Positions 45,749 to 54,273 of a stretch of 64,000 nt of DNA are shown here, in pieces (the first letter of the stretch is position 1; each line of letters opens with the position of its first letter). A program made the position numbers and the translations under genes. The notes under the pieces were generated by a model, which saw nothing but the letters and a program-made list of their open reading frames with translations, did no database searches and was not told the origin of the DNA. The stretch covers positions 186,001 to 250,000 of the forward strand of contig NZ_VTUU01000003.1 of assembly GCF_008370345.1 (NCBI RefSeq). Reading direction: 5' to 3'. Source of the DNA: Marinobacter salinexigens. Lineage in GTDB: Bacteria; Pseudomonadota; Gammaproteobacteria; Pseudomonadales; Oleiphilaceae.

Positions 45749-46825
45749 CTAGCCGTCCTCGGCGATCAGCTGATCAAAAGTGATCACATCGCCAGGGCGG
45801 TCCGGGGTGTAGCCCTGAACCTCCTCAATGCGCTCAATGAACGGTGGTGACCGCATCAGATCAAGCAGGTGCTGGAGGTTCGGGTCGTTGAGCCGCTCTT
45901 TGTGGCACAGCAGCAGGTAATGCTCGGAGACAATGTCCACAAAGTCGAGATTGAACTGGCGGGCGGCCGATTCAACACCGAACCCGACATCAGCCATGCC
46001 TGCAGCGACGAATGCGGCAACGGCGGTATGAGTCAGCTCCTGCTGGGGCATGCGATTCACGGCATCTTCTGAGAAGCCGGCCTGTTTCAGCAGCAGATTG
46101 AATAGCAGCCGGGTGCCGGAGTGCCGGTCGCGACCGATAAAGCGGGCCTGGCTGCTGATCAGATCCTCAAAGCTGCCGATGGAAGGCTCCAGTTGCTTGC
46201 GCATCATCAGCCCTTCGCGACGGGTGACGAACCGGATCAGCCGGTACTCATGGCCCTTGAGGTGGTGGCGGTAGTGTTCGAGAACCTTGTCTGCCAAAGC
46301 CGGTTGGTTCGGGAAGTGGAAGCTGGCGACGTCGCAGTCTCCCCGGTTGAGTGCGGAGAGCGCCTCTTCCGGATTGCGGTACTGCAGGTTGATCTCGATG
46401 GTATCTGAAAACTCCGGCAGCAGGGCGACGGCATAGCCATGGCTTGCATGCAGCCTCAGCACCCGATGGGAGCCAGCGAGTATCTGCTGGATCTGGTCGT
46501 TGAACTCGGAAGCCATGCTGTCGATCTGTGGTCCCAGTCTGGCTGTCACACGGCGTTCCGCCCAGAGCAGTTTCTCGCCGAGTGCGGTCAGTCGGGTGCC
46601 GTGACCTTTTCTCATCTGGACCAGTGGCAAACCGAAGATTTCGGTACCACGATTAAGGAGGTTCCAGGCGTGTCGGTAAGAGATGCTGGCAGCATGGGCG
46701 GCTTCAGTCAGTTTGCCGCTTTCCCGGACGCCTTCGAGAAGCCGGAACAGAACCGGTTCGAACCATTCGCCCTGGTCGGTATGAAAGATCCAGGCGGGAC
46801 GGAGAGTGAGCTTTTTTTTATGCAT
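45749..46825 (-). CDS. ModE-type HTH / periplasmic-binding-like regulator of formate dehydrogenase
   Basis: 358 residues: an N-terminal winged helix of the ModE/LysR type (about 15-100; LTEAAHAASISYRHAWNLLN and LVQMRKGHGTRLT) and a C-terminal PBP-like ligand domain (about 120-335; GDCDVASFHFP, FIGRDRHSGTRLLFNLLL). It is divergently transcribed from the molybdenum formate dehydrogenase operon with only 82 bp between starts, which strongly suggests that it controls that operon, sensing formate, molybdate or a cofactor precursor. Confidence 0.83.
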   Translation of the reverse strand: MHKKKLTLRPAWIFHTDQGEWFEPVLFRLLEGVRESGKLTEAAHAASISYRHAWNLLNRGTEIFGLPLVQMRKGHGTRLTALGEKLLWAERRVTARLGPQIDSMASEFNDQIQQILAGSHRVLRLHASHGYAVALLPEFSDTIEINLQYRNPEEALSALNRGDCDVASFHFPNQPALADKVLEHYRHHLKGHEYRLIRFVTRREGLMMRKQLEPSIGSFEDLISSQARFIGRDRHSGTRLLFNLLLKQAGFSEDAVNRMPQQELTHTAVAAFVAAGMADVGFGVESAARQFNLDFVDIVSEHYLLLCHKERLNDPNLQHLLDLMRSPPFIERIEEVQGYTPDRPGDVITFDQLIAEDG

Positions 46826-46876
46826 TATTATTCATATTCCGTAAGCGGGATTTGAGTGATAGCTTGGCCAAAATAC

Positions 46877-46896
46877 TGTATCAGAATAAAAATACA
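46877..46896 (+). promoter_or_regulatory. Possible operator in the fds divergent promoter region
   Basis: TGTAT (46877-46881) and ATACA (46892-46896) are a 5-bp inverted repeat with a 10-base AT-rich centre, in the 82-bp region shared by the regulator and fdsG. A TTGGCC (46864-46869) 17 bases before TAAAAA could be the fds promoter. Both are weak calls. Confidence 0.3.
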
Positions 46897-46907
46897 TAGG
46901 AATAACC

Positions 46908-47444
46908 ATGCATATGTCAGCCCAAAGTGGCCAACCATTGAATCCGGGATCCTCAACCGGCTCCATGGAATGGAATCCTGACATGATCCGCTCGATAGTG
47001 TCGGACCTTAAAGCCAAACCTGGTTCCCTGTTGCCGATTCTCCATGCCATTCAGGACTGGATCGGGTTCATCCCCCCGGATGCTGTTCCGCTGATTGCGG
47101 AAGCTCTGCAGCAGACACGTGCCGAAGTTCATGGCGTGATCAGTTTTTACCATCACTTCCGAACGACCCCTCCGGGCAGCCACGTGGTACAGGTGTGCCG
47201 GGCCGAGGCCTGTCAGGCGATGGGCGGCCGGGCGCTGGAACAGCATGTGCGTCAGCGACTGGCTGTGGACTATCACCAGACCACGGCAGACCGTGAGATC
47301 ACTCTGGAGCCGGTCTATTGCCTCGGCAACTGTGCCTGTGCGCCCTCCATTCGAGTGGATGACAGCATCCATGGTCGTATGACGCCTGAAAAATTCGACC
47401 GACTGACGGAACAACTCACCACGTCGACGCTCGAACTGAAATAG
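46908..47444 (+). CDS. fdsG: NAD-dependent formate dehydrogenase gamma subunit (NuoE-like)
   Basis: 178 residues carrying one thioredoxin-like [2Fe-2S] cluster with four Cys in [12 protein letters not shown] and [11 protein letters not shown], as in NuoE and FdsG. It passes electrons toward the FMN subunit FdsB. AGGA precedes the ATG; a second ATG two codons later is an alternative. First gene of fdsGBA-fdhD-fdsD, with 10 bases to fdsB. Confidence 0.93.
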   Translation: MHMSAQSGQPLNPGSSTGSMEWNPDMIRSIVSDLKAKPGSLLPILHAIQDWIGFIPPDAVPLIAEALQQTRAEVHGVISFYHHFRTTPPGSHVVQVCRAEACQAMGGRALEQHVRQRLAVDYHQTTADREITLEPVYCLGNCACAPSIRVDDSIHGRMTPEKFDRLTEQLTTSTLELK

Positions 47445-47454
47445 GGGGCAGACT

Positions 47455-48993
47455 ATGACCACAAAAATTTATGTACCCTGCGATACCACCGCGCTGTCCC
47501 TCGGGGCGGATCAGGTCGCGCAGCTGATTGAACAGCAGGCTGCCGAACAGGGGGGCGACATCGAGGTGATCCGTAATGGCTCCCGCGGTCTGTGCTGGCT
47601 TGAGCCTCTGGTGGAAGTGGATGCTGGCCAGGGGCGTGTTGCCTATGGCCCGGTAGAACCTCACGACGTGGCCGGGTTGGTGGCCGCAGGGCTGCTTGAA
47701 GGCAAGTCCGGACATGATCTCTGGCTGGGTAACATCGAAGATCATCCTTACCTGGAACGCCAGCAACGGCTGACCTTTGCCCGTATCGGCATTACTGATC
47801 CGTTGTCGGTGGATGACTACCGCGCCCACGGTGGTTTTGACGGCCTGGCCCGGGCTGCCGGCATGGAACCCCAGGGCATTGTCGATGAAGTGAAAACCTC
47901 GGGCCTGCGTGGCCGTGGCGGTGCGGCCTTCCCAACGGCCATCAAGTGGCAGACAGTGCATGACCAGCCCTGGCAGCAGCAGAAATACATCGTCTGCAAT
48001 GCCGATGAAGGGGATTCGGGCAGTTTTGCCGATCGCCTGGTGATGGAGTGCGATCCGTTCATGCTGATCGAAGGCATGGCCATAGCCGGTCTGGCGGTAG
48101 GGGCTACCCAGGGCTACATCTACCTGCGCTCGGAATACCCGGTTGCCCAGAAGATGCTCAACGAAGCCATTGCCCGCGCCGAAGCCGCCGGTTACCTGGG
48201 CGGCAATGTCTGTGACAGCGGCCGGGCGTTCCATCTGGAAGTCCGTCTGGGAGCCGGGGCCTACATCTGCGGTGAGGAAACCTCTCTGCTCGAAAGCCTG
48301 GAAGGCAAACGTGGTCTGGTACGGGCGAAACCACCCTTGCCCGCCATTGTCGGGCTCTTCGGCCAGCCCACGGTGGTCAATAACGTGCTGTCGCTGGCCG
48401 CAGTACCTTTTATTCTCGCTCAGGGTGGCGAAGCCTATGCCAATTACGGGCTGGGCCGATCCCGCGGTACCCTGCCGGTGCAACTGGCGGGCAACATTCG
48501 CCGTGGTGGTCTGATCGAACTGGCGTTCGGTGTCAGTCTCAAGGCGTTGCTTGAGGATTTCGGCGGTGGTACTGCAACCGGCCGCCCCATGAAGGCGGTA
48601 CAGGTGGGAGGCCCCCTGATGGCCTATCTGCCAGAGAGCCAGTGGGATACTCCCATGGATTATGAGGCTTTTGCCGCCATCGGTGCAGGTGTCGGCCACG
48701 GTGGTGTAGTGGTATTTGATGATTCTGTGGATATGGGGGAGCAGGCCCGGTTTGCCATGGAATTCTGCACCGTTGAATCCTGTGGCAAGTGCACACCGTG
48801 CCGGATCGGTTCCGTTCGCGGTGTAGAGGTTATTGATCGTATACGTGCCGGTGAAAACCGTGAGGCCAACCTCGGCCTGCTGGAAGACCTGTGTGAAACC
48901 ATGGTCGATGGGTCGCTGTGTGCCATGGGGGGGATGACGCCTTTCCCGGTACAGAGCGTGATGAAACACTTCCCCGACGATCTGGCGGGCTGA
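47455..48993 (+). CDS. fdsB: NAD-dependent formate dehydrogenase beta subunit (NuoF-like diaphorase)
   Basis: 512 residues. An N-terminal thioredoxin-like stretch (about 1-110) precedes the NuoF core with the FMN site (CNADEGDSGSFADR), the NADH site (GAYICGEETSLLESLEG) and a C-terminal [4Fe-4S] cluster (SCGKCTPCRIG). It reduces NAD+ with electrons from formate. Length and order match Cupriavidus and Rhodobacter FdsB. Confidence 0.95.
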   Translation: MTTKIYVPCDTTALSLGADQVAQLIEQQAAEQGGDIEVIRNGSRGLCWLEPLVEVDAGQGRVAYGPVEPHDVAGLVAAGLLEGKSGHDLWLGNIEDHPYLERQQRLTFARIGITDPLSVDDYRAHGGFDGLARAAGMEPQGIVDEVKTSGLRGRGGAAFPTAIKWQTVHDQPWQQQKYIVCNADEGDSGSFADRLVMECDPFMLIEGMAIAGLAVGATQGYIYLRSEYPVAQKMLNEAIARAEAAGYLGGNVCDSGRAFHLEVRLGAGAYICGEETSLLESLEGKRGLVRAKPPLPAIVGLFGQPTVVNNVLSLAAVPFILAQGGEAYANYGLGRSRGTLPVQLAGNIRRGGLIELAFGVSLKALLEDFGGGTATGRPMKAVQVGGPLMAYLPESQWDTPMDYEAFAAIGAGVGHGGVVVFDDSVDMGEQARFAMEFCTVESCGKCTPCRIGSVRGVEVIDRIRAGENREANLGLLEDLCETMVDGSLCAMGGMTPFPVQSVMKHFPDDLAG

Positions 48994-49015
48994 CCGAATC
49001 AAGCGGAGGCAAATC

Positions 49016-51916
49016 ATGCTGCAATATTTTGATCCCGGAAAACCGGCCCTGAATCCGGACCTTGATTACGGCACACCACCGGCGATATCAGAGGCCACGG
49101 TTTCCCTGTCCATTGACGGTTATGACATCGAGGTGCCAGAGGGAACGTCCGTGCTGCGTGCGGCATCCATACTGGGTATCCAGATCCCCAAGCTCTGTGC
49201 GTCTGACAACCTGGATGCCTTTGGTTCCTGCCGTTTGTGTGCGGTTGAGATCGAAGGTCGACGGGGGTATCCGGCCTCGTGTACCACGCCGGTGGCCGAA
49301 GGCATGTCGGTAACCACCCAGAACGGCAAACTGGCGAAGTTGCGGCGTAACATCATGGAGTTGTACATCTCCGACCACCCGCTGGACTGCCTCACCTGCC
49401 CGGCCAATGGCGATTGTGAATTGCAGGATATGGCTGGTGCGGTCGGATTGCGGGAGGTGCGTTACGGATTTGAGGGTGAAAACCATCTGGCTGCCGAAAC
49501 CGACGATTCCAACCCCTATTTCAGCTTTGATCCCAGCAAGTGCATTGTCTGTTCACGCTGTGTGCGGGCTTGCGAAGAAGTTCAGGGCACCTTTGCCCTG
49601 ACCATCGAAGGGCGTGGTTTTGACTCGAAAGTCTCTGCGGGCCAGAGCGAGCCATTCATGGATTCCGAGTGTGTGTCCTGCGGGGCCTGCGTCCAGAGTT
49701 GCCCGACGTCAACGTTGATGGAAAAGAGCGTGATTGATGCCGGCCAGCCGGAACACAGTGTGGTGACCACCTGTGCATACTGTGGCGTTGGCTGTTCTTT
49801 TAAGGCGGAAATGAAAGGTGATCAGCTGGTGCGCATGGTGCCCTACAAAGGCGGCGATGCTAACCATGGGCATTCCTGCGTGAAAGGCCGTTTTGCCTTC
49901 GGCTACGCGACCCATAAGGATCGCATCCGCGAGCCCATGATCCGGGGATCCATCAGCGAGCCCTGGCGCGCTGTGTCCTGGGATGAGGCGATCAGCTTTG
50001 CCGCGAGCAGGCTTAAGGCAACCCAGGCCCGATATGGCCGTGAAAGTATCGGTGGTATCACCTCATCCCGCTGCACCAACGAAGAAACCTATCTGGTGCA
50101 AAAGCTCATCCGCGCCGCGTTCGGCAACAACAACACCGATACCTGCGCGCGGGTCTGCCACTCACCCACCGGCTATGGCCTGAAGACAACGCTGGGGGAA
50201 TCTGCCGGTACCCAGACGTTTGACTCGGTGATGGAAGCCGACACTATTATGGTGATCGGCGCCAACCCTACCGACGCCCACCCGGTGTTTGGCTCACAGG
50301 TTCGTCGTCGTTTGCGCCAGGGCGCCAAGCTGATTGTGATTGATCCGCGCCGGATCGACCTTCTGAAAACCCCCCATGGCGGCGAGGCGATCCATCTGCC
50401 CCTGCGACCGGGCACCAACGTGGCCATGGTCAATGCTCTGGCATACGTGATTGTGACCGAAGGTCTGGAAGACCGGGCGTTTATCGAGGCACGCTGTGAT
50501 CAATCACAATACGCAGCCTGGCGTGAGTTTATTCAGCAAGAGCGGAATTCGCCGGAAGCCATGGAAGCGGTGACGGGCGTGCCGGCTGATCTGGTACGCC
50601 AGGCGGCTCGGGCCTACGCTACCAACGGCAATGGAGCGATCTATTACGGCCTTGGCGTTACCGAGCATAGCCAGGGCTCCACCATGGTCATGGGCATAGC
50701 CAACCTGGCGATGGCGACAGGAAATCTGGGCCGGGAAGGTGTCGGTGTGAACCCGCTGCGGGGCCAGAATAACGTACAGGGTTCCTGTGACATGGGTTCT
50801 TTCCCCCACGAACTGCCGGGCTATCAGCATGTAGGCGATCCCGATGTCCGGGCACGTTTTGGAAAAGTCTGGGGCGTTGCCATCGACGAAGAGCCGGGGC
50901 TGCGAATTCCCAACATGTTTGATGCCGCCATCGCAGGTACTTTCAAAGGCCTGTACGTACAGGGTGAGGATATTGCCCAGTCGGACCCCAACACCCAGCA
51001 TGTGGAAGCCGCCCTGACCTCCCTCGACTGCCTGGTGGTGCAGGACATCTTCCTGAACGAAACCGCCAAGTACGCTCATGTGCTGCTGCCGGGCTCCACG
51101 TTCCTTGAAAAGGACGGCACCTTTACCAATGCCGAACGCCGGATTAACCGGGTGCGGAAAGTGATGGCACCGGTTGCCGGGCTGGCGGACTGGGAAGTCA
51201 CCATGGCGCTCTCCAATGCCCTGGGTTATCCCATGCATTACCGGCACCCGTCGGAGATCATGGATGAAATCGCGCAACTCACGCCAACGTTCACCGGTGT
51301 CAGCTACGACAAGCTGGAGCGACTGGGTAGTATCCAGTGGCCCTGCAACGATGAGCACCCGGAAGGCTCACCGACCATGCATGAGGTGGATTTCCCGATC
51401 GGCAGGGGGCGCTTTGCCGTCACCGAATATGTGGCTACGGAGGAAAGAACAACCCGGAAATTCCCGTTGGTGCTCACCACCGGCCGAATCCTCAGTCAGT
51501 ACAACGTGGGCGCCCAGACCCGGCGTACCGAGAACGAGCGCTGGCATGAAGAGGATCTGCTGGAGATCCATCCCAGCGATGCTGAATTGCGGGGCATCCG
51601 GGATGGCGACTGGCTGGGTATCTCCAGCCGTGTCGGGCGAACCGTGCTGCGGGCAAAGGTCAGTGAACGGATGCTCCCGGGAGTGGTGTACACCACCTTC
51701 CACCATCCTGGCAGCGGTGCCAACGTGATTACCACCGACAGTTCCGACTGGGCCACCAACTGTCCCGAGTACAAGGTGACGGCGGTACAGGTGGAGAAAG
51801 TATCGCAGCCATCGCAATGGCAGCGCCATTTCGAGGATTTCGACGAGCGTCAGCAGCAACTGTTGGAGACGGCCATTCATGGGGAGAAAACCGATGATGT
51901 TGGCGTCTTCAAATAA
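49016..51916 (+). CDS. fdsA: NAD-dependent formate dehydrogenase alpha subunit, molybdenum, Cys form
   Basis: 966 residues. N-terminal NuoG-like region: [2Fe-2S] (GSCRLCAVEIEG), His/Cys-ligated cluster (HPLDCLTCPANGDCELQD), two [4Fe-4S] motifs (CIVCSRCVRACEE, CVSCGACVQSCP), then the molybdopterin domain with its own [4Fe-4S] (TTCAYCGVGCSF). The catalytic metal ligand is Cys381 in ARVCHSPTGYG, not selenocysteine. It oxidises formate to CO2 at a bis-MGD centre; soluble and oxygen-tolerant in known relatives. The stop overlaps fdhD by 23 bases. Confidence 0.97.
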   Translation: MLQYFDPGKPALNPDLDYGTPPAISEATVSLSIDGYDIEVPEGTSVLRAASILGIQIPKLCASDNLDAFGSCRLCAVEIEGRRGYPASCTTPVAEGMSVTTQNGKLAKLRRNIMELYISDHPLDCLTCPANGDCELQDMAGAVGLREVRYGFEGENHLAAETDDSNPYFSFDPSKCIVCSRCVRACEEVQGTFALTIEGRGFDSKVSAGQSEPFMDSECVSCGACVQSCPTSTLMEKSVIDAGQPEHSVVTTCAYCGVGCSFKAEMKGDQLVRMVPYKGGDANHGHSCVKGRFAFGYATHKDRIREPMIRGSISEPWRAVSWDEAISFAASRLKATQARYGRESIGGITSSRCTNEETYLVQKLIRAAFGNNNTDTCARVCHSPTGYGLKTTLGESAGTQTFDSVMEADTIMVIGANPTDAHPVFGSQVRRRLRQGAKLIVIDPRRIDLLKTPHGGEAIHLPLRPGTNVAMVNALAYVIVTEGLEDRAFIEARCDQSQYAAWREFIQQERNSPEAMEAVTGVPADLVRQAARAYATNGNGAIYYGLGVTEHSQGSTMVMGIANLAMATGNLGREGVGVNPLRGQNNVQGSCDMGSFPHELPGYQHVGDPDVRARFGKVWGVAIDEEPGLRIPNMFDAAIAGTFKGLYVQGEDIAQSDPNTQHVEAALTSLDCLVVQDIFLNETAKYAHVLLPGSTFLEKDGTFTNAERRINRVRKVMAPVAGLADWEVTMALSNALGYPMHYRHPSEIMDEIAQLTPTFTGVSYDKLERLGSIQWPCNDEHPEGSPTMHEVDFPIGRGRFAVTEYVATEERTTRKFPLVLTTGRILSQYNVGAQTRRTENERWHEEDLLEIHPSDAELRGIRDGDWLGISSRVGRTVLRAKVSERMLPGVVYTTFHHPGSGANVITTDSSDWATNCPEYKVTAVQVEKVSQPSQWQRHFEDFDERQQQLLETAIHGEKTDDVGVFK

Positions 51917-52763
51917 TCCCCCCGCCGGGGAAAAAGCCGCCGACGGCCGCGACTTGCCTGCCGCAACCATGGACGTTGAGGTGGAGGTGCACGGCCGTGT
52001 TGATCATGCAGGCATGGTCGATGTGGTTGCAGAAGAAGTCCCGGTAGCGCTGGTCTACAACGGTGTTTCCCATGCCGTAATGATGGCAACGCCCGGGGAT
52101 CTGGAAAATTTCGCCCTGGGTTTCAGCCTCACCGAAGGCATCCTGCAAACGCCCGATGAACTGTTTGGCCTGGACATTCGTTCCCTGGCTGACGGCATCG
52201 AAGTCGATATGCACATTGCCGGTGATCGGTTTGCCAATCTGAAGATCCAGCGCCGGAACCTCACGGGGCGGACCGGCTGTGGGCTGTGCGGAACCGATTC
52301 CCTGGCGCAGGCGATCCGGGGGATCGGCAAGGTTCCGGTAGCCGTCAGGCCGGATGATCAGGCGGTGCAGACTGCGGTTGACCATCTCCGGGAGCACCAG
52401 CCACTGCAGGCCAAAACCGGAGCCACCCATGGTGCTGCCTGGTGCTCTCTTGCGGGTGACGTCTTGATGGTTCGCGAGGACGTGGGCCGCCACAACGCTC
52501 TGGACAAACTGATCGGTGCCCGTATCGCGGAAGCGGGAATGCAGGCGTTCAGCAAGGGATTCGTTCTGGTTTCAAGCCGGGCCAGTTATGAGATGGTACA
52601 GAAGAGTGCGCAGGTCGGAATCGGTTGCCTGGTCGCCGTGTCTGCCCCCACTGCCTTGGCCATCCGGGAAGCGGAAAGTGCTGGAATGACCCTGATCGGC
52701 TTTGCCCGGCCAGGCCGTCATGTCACCTACACACGAGGCCCATCCGGGCCGGTATCAGTCTGA
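51894..52763 (+). CDS. fdhD: Formate dehydrogenase sulfurtransferase FdhD
   Basis: 289 residues; transfers sulfur to the molybdenum cofactor before insertion into formate dehydrogenase. The catalytic loop Cys pair is in GRTGCGLCGTDSL, and the GMP-binding region VREDVGRHNALDKLIG is intact. GGGGAG lies before the ATG at 51894, which is inside the fdsA 3' end, indicating translational coupling. An adjacent second ATG at 51897 is equally possible. Confidence 0.95.
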   Translation: MMLASSNNPPAGEKAADGRDLPAATMDVEVEVHGRVDHAGMVDVVAEEVPVALVYNGVSHAVMMATPGDLENFALGFSLTEGILQTPDELFGLDIRSLADGIEVDMHIAGDRFANLKIQRRNLTGRTGCGLCGTDSLAQAIRGIGKVPVAVRPDDQAVQTAVDHLREHQPLQAKTGATHGAAWCSLAGDVLMVREDVGRHNALDKLIGARIAEAGMQAFSKGFVLVSSRASYEMVQKSAQVGIGCLVAVSAPTALAIREAESAGMTLIGFARPGRHVTYTRGPSGPVSV

Positions 52764-52775
52764 GGAGAACGGACG

Positions 52776-53012
52776 TTGAGCAATGACCAACTCCATCACC
52801 TGATTGTCATGGTCAATCAGATCAGCTCAAATCTTCATCACACGGGTACCGACGATGAGGCTGCGGAAGCGGTTGCCGGTCACCTGAAAAAGTTCTGGGC
52901 CCGCAGCATGAAGCAAATGATCATCGAGTATGCGGATCAGGACGGTAGTGAGCTGTCGCCATTATCCCGCGAGGCGGTGGCGAAGTTGCAGAAACCCGTC
53001 GAAACAGTTTGA
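52776..53012 (+). CDS. fdsD: NAD-dependent formate dehydrogenase delta subunit
   Basis: 78 residues. FdsD is a small accessory subunit found only with Fds-type formate dehydrogenases; sequence features are LIVMVNQISSNLH and KFWARSMKQMII. TTG 52776 is the start, with AGGAGA 8 bases upstream, 12 bases after fdhD. It ends the operon. Confidence 0.92.
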   Translation: MSNDQLHHLIVMVNQISSNLHHTGTDDEAAEAVAGHLKKFWARSMKQMIIEYADQDGSELSPLSREAVAKLQKPVETV

Positions 53013-53140
53013 CGCCGCATGGTGCGTTAGCCGCAGGAGAAGTAACCAAACTGTCGCGCCAGTGTCACCGGGCTGTCACCCGGCCTTGCCAAGGTTAGCT
53101 CAGGAACCCTGATATAGGTCCTGAGAGACCGGGAGGTACC

Positions 53141-53992
53141 GTGCGACAGTATCGCAGTGTATTCATTTCTGATGTTCATCTGGGGACGGCTGATTGCCAG
53201 GCCAGCTATCTGCTGGATTTCCTGGACAACGTCCAGTGCGAAACCTTGTACCTGGTTGGGGATATCGTCGACCTGATTGCCATGCAGAGGCGCGCTCACT
53301 TCCCCGAAACCCACCATAGAGTCATCCAGAAGCTGATTGATCTGGCGGCCAACGGTGTACGGGTGGTCTACGTGCCGGGCAACCACGATGAATTCTTCCG
53401 TCGCTTCAGTGGCCAGACCATTTCCGGTATCGAAATTCTGGAAAAAACCGCCCACACGACGGCGGACGGACGCCAGTTCCTGGTCTGCCACGGAGACCAG
53501 TTTGATCAGGTAGTTCGTTGTAGCCCTCTGATGTTGCTGGTGGGTGATCGTGCCCATGGACTGCTGTTGCGGTTGAACCGATGGTTCAATGCCCTCCGGC
53601 GGCTGCAGGGCAAACCCTATTGGTCGCTGGCAGCCTGGATCAAGAGCCGGATAGGGCGGGCACGCACTTTTATCCGTCGCTTTGAACTGGCGGCCCTGAC
53701 GGCGGCGGAGAAGGGCCGGTATGATGGCTTTATCTGTGGACACATCCACTCAGCAGGGTTTCTGCGCAGCGAGGAAGGGTTGTATTGCAACGACGGCGAC
53801 TGGGTCGAGCACTGCACCGCGTTGGTGGAAAATGCTGACGGCAAACTGCAGCTGCTGCATTGGTCCGAAGCGCCCGCGATCCTGGCTTCGGAGCCTGATA
53901 TGCCCAATCCGGGATTGTCCGGGGATGCTCGCCCGGTTCTGGATCCACTGCCCGCCGCGTTTGTCGAACAGGTGAACCGACTGGCAAGCTAG
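53141..53992 (+). CDS. Metallophosphatase, UDP-2,3-diacylglucosamine diphosphatase (LpxH)-like
   Basis: 283 residues of the calcineurin-like family. Metal-binding motifs in order: SDVHLG, VGDIVDLI, PGNHDEFF, CHGDQFD and CGHIHSAGF. The arrangement resembles LpxH-like proteins found in addition to the housekeeping LpxH, so lipid A hydrolysis or another pyrophosphate substrate is possible. GTG 53141 follows GGGAGG. It is separated by 128 bp from the formate operon. Confidence 0.83.
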   Translation: MRQYRSVFISDVHLGTADCQASYLLDFLDNVQCETLYLVGDIVDLIAMQRRAHFPETHHRVIQKLIDLAANGVRVVYVPGNHDEFFRRFSGQTISGIEILEKTAHTTADGRQFLVCHGDQFDQVVRCSPLMLLVGDRAHGLLLRLNRWFNALRRLQGKPYWSLAAWIKSRIGRARTFIRRFELAALTAAEKGRYDGFICGHIHSAGFLRSEEGLYCNDGDWVEHCTALVENADGKLQLLHWSEAPAILASEPDMPNPGLSGDARPVLDPLPAAFVEQVNRLAS

Positions 53993-54273
53993 GCTTGCCA
54001 GTCCACCAGGCTTCTCCGCAATCTCCTGTCTTTTTTTAAAGTTTTCTCCTTTCTCCCGTAGACTCCCGTTCTGATTTCCCACCAACCTGTGAATTCTGGA
54101 TCGCGGCCCGGTCAAGCCCCGGGTGCCCGTTTTACGGGAGAGTTAGCCAAGGTTTATAACTCTGTGACAACTTGAACGTCACTTATGGGTTAATCTCGAA
54201 ATAAGACGAATCGATCTGTAACAAGCCCCGGGTTCGGGTGTTTATAGCAGGCACAGAGTCGACGGAGACACAA

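Noticed and set aside
47416..49017. A 533-codon open frame on the minus strand opposite fdsB
   Set aside because: Exact shadow of a clearly identified NuoF-like gene; the product shows no recognisable fold.
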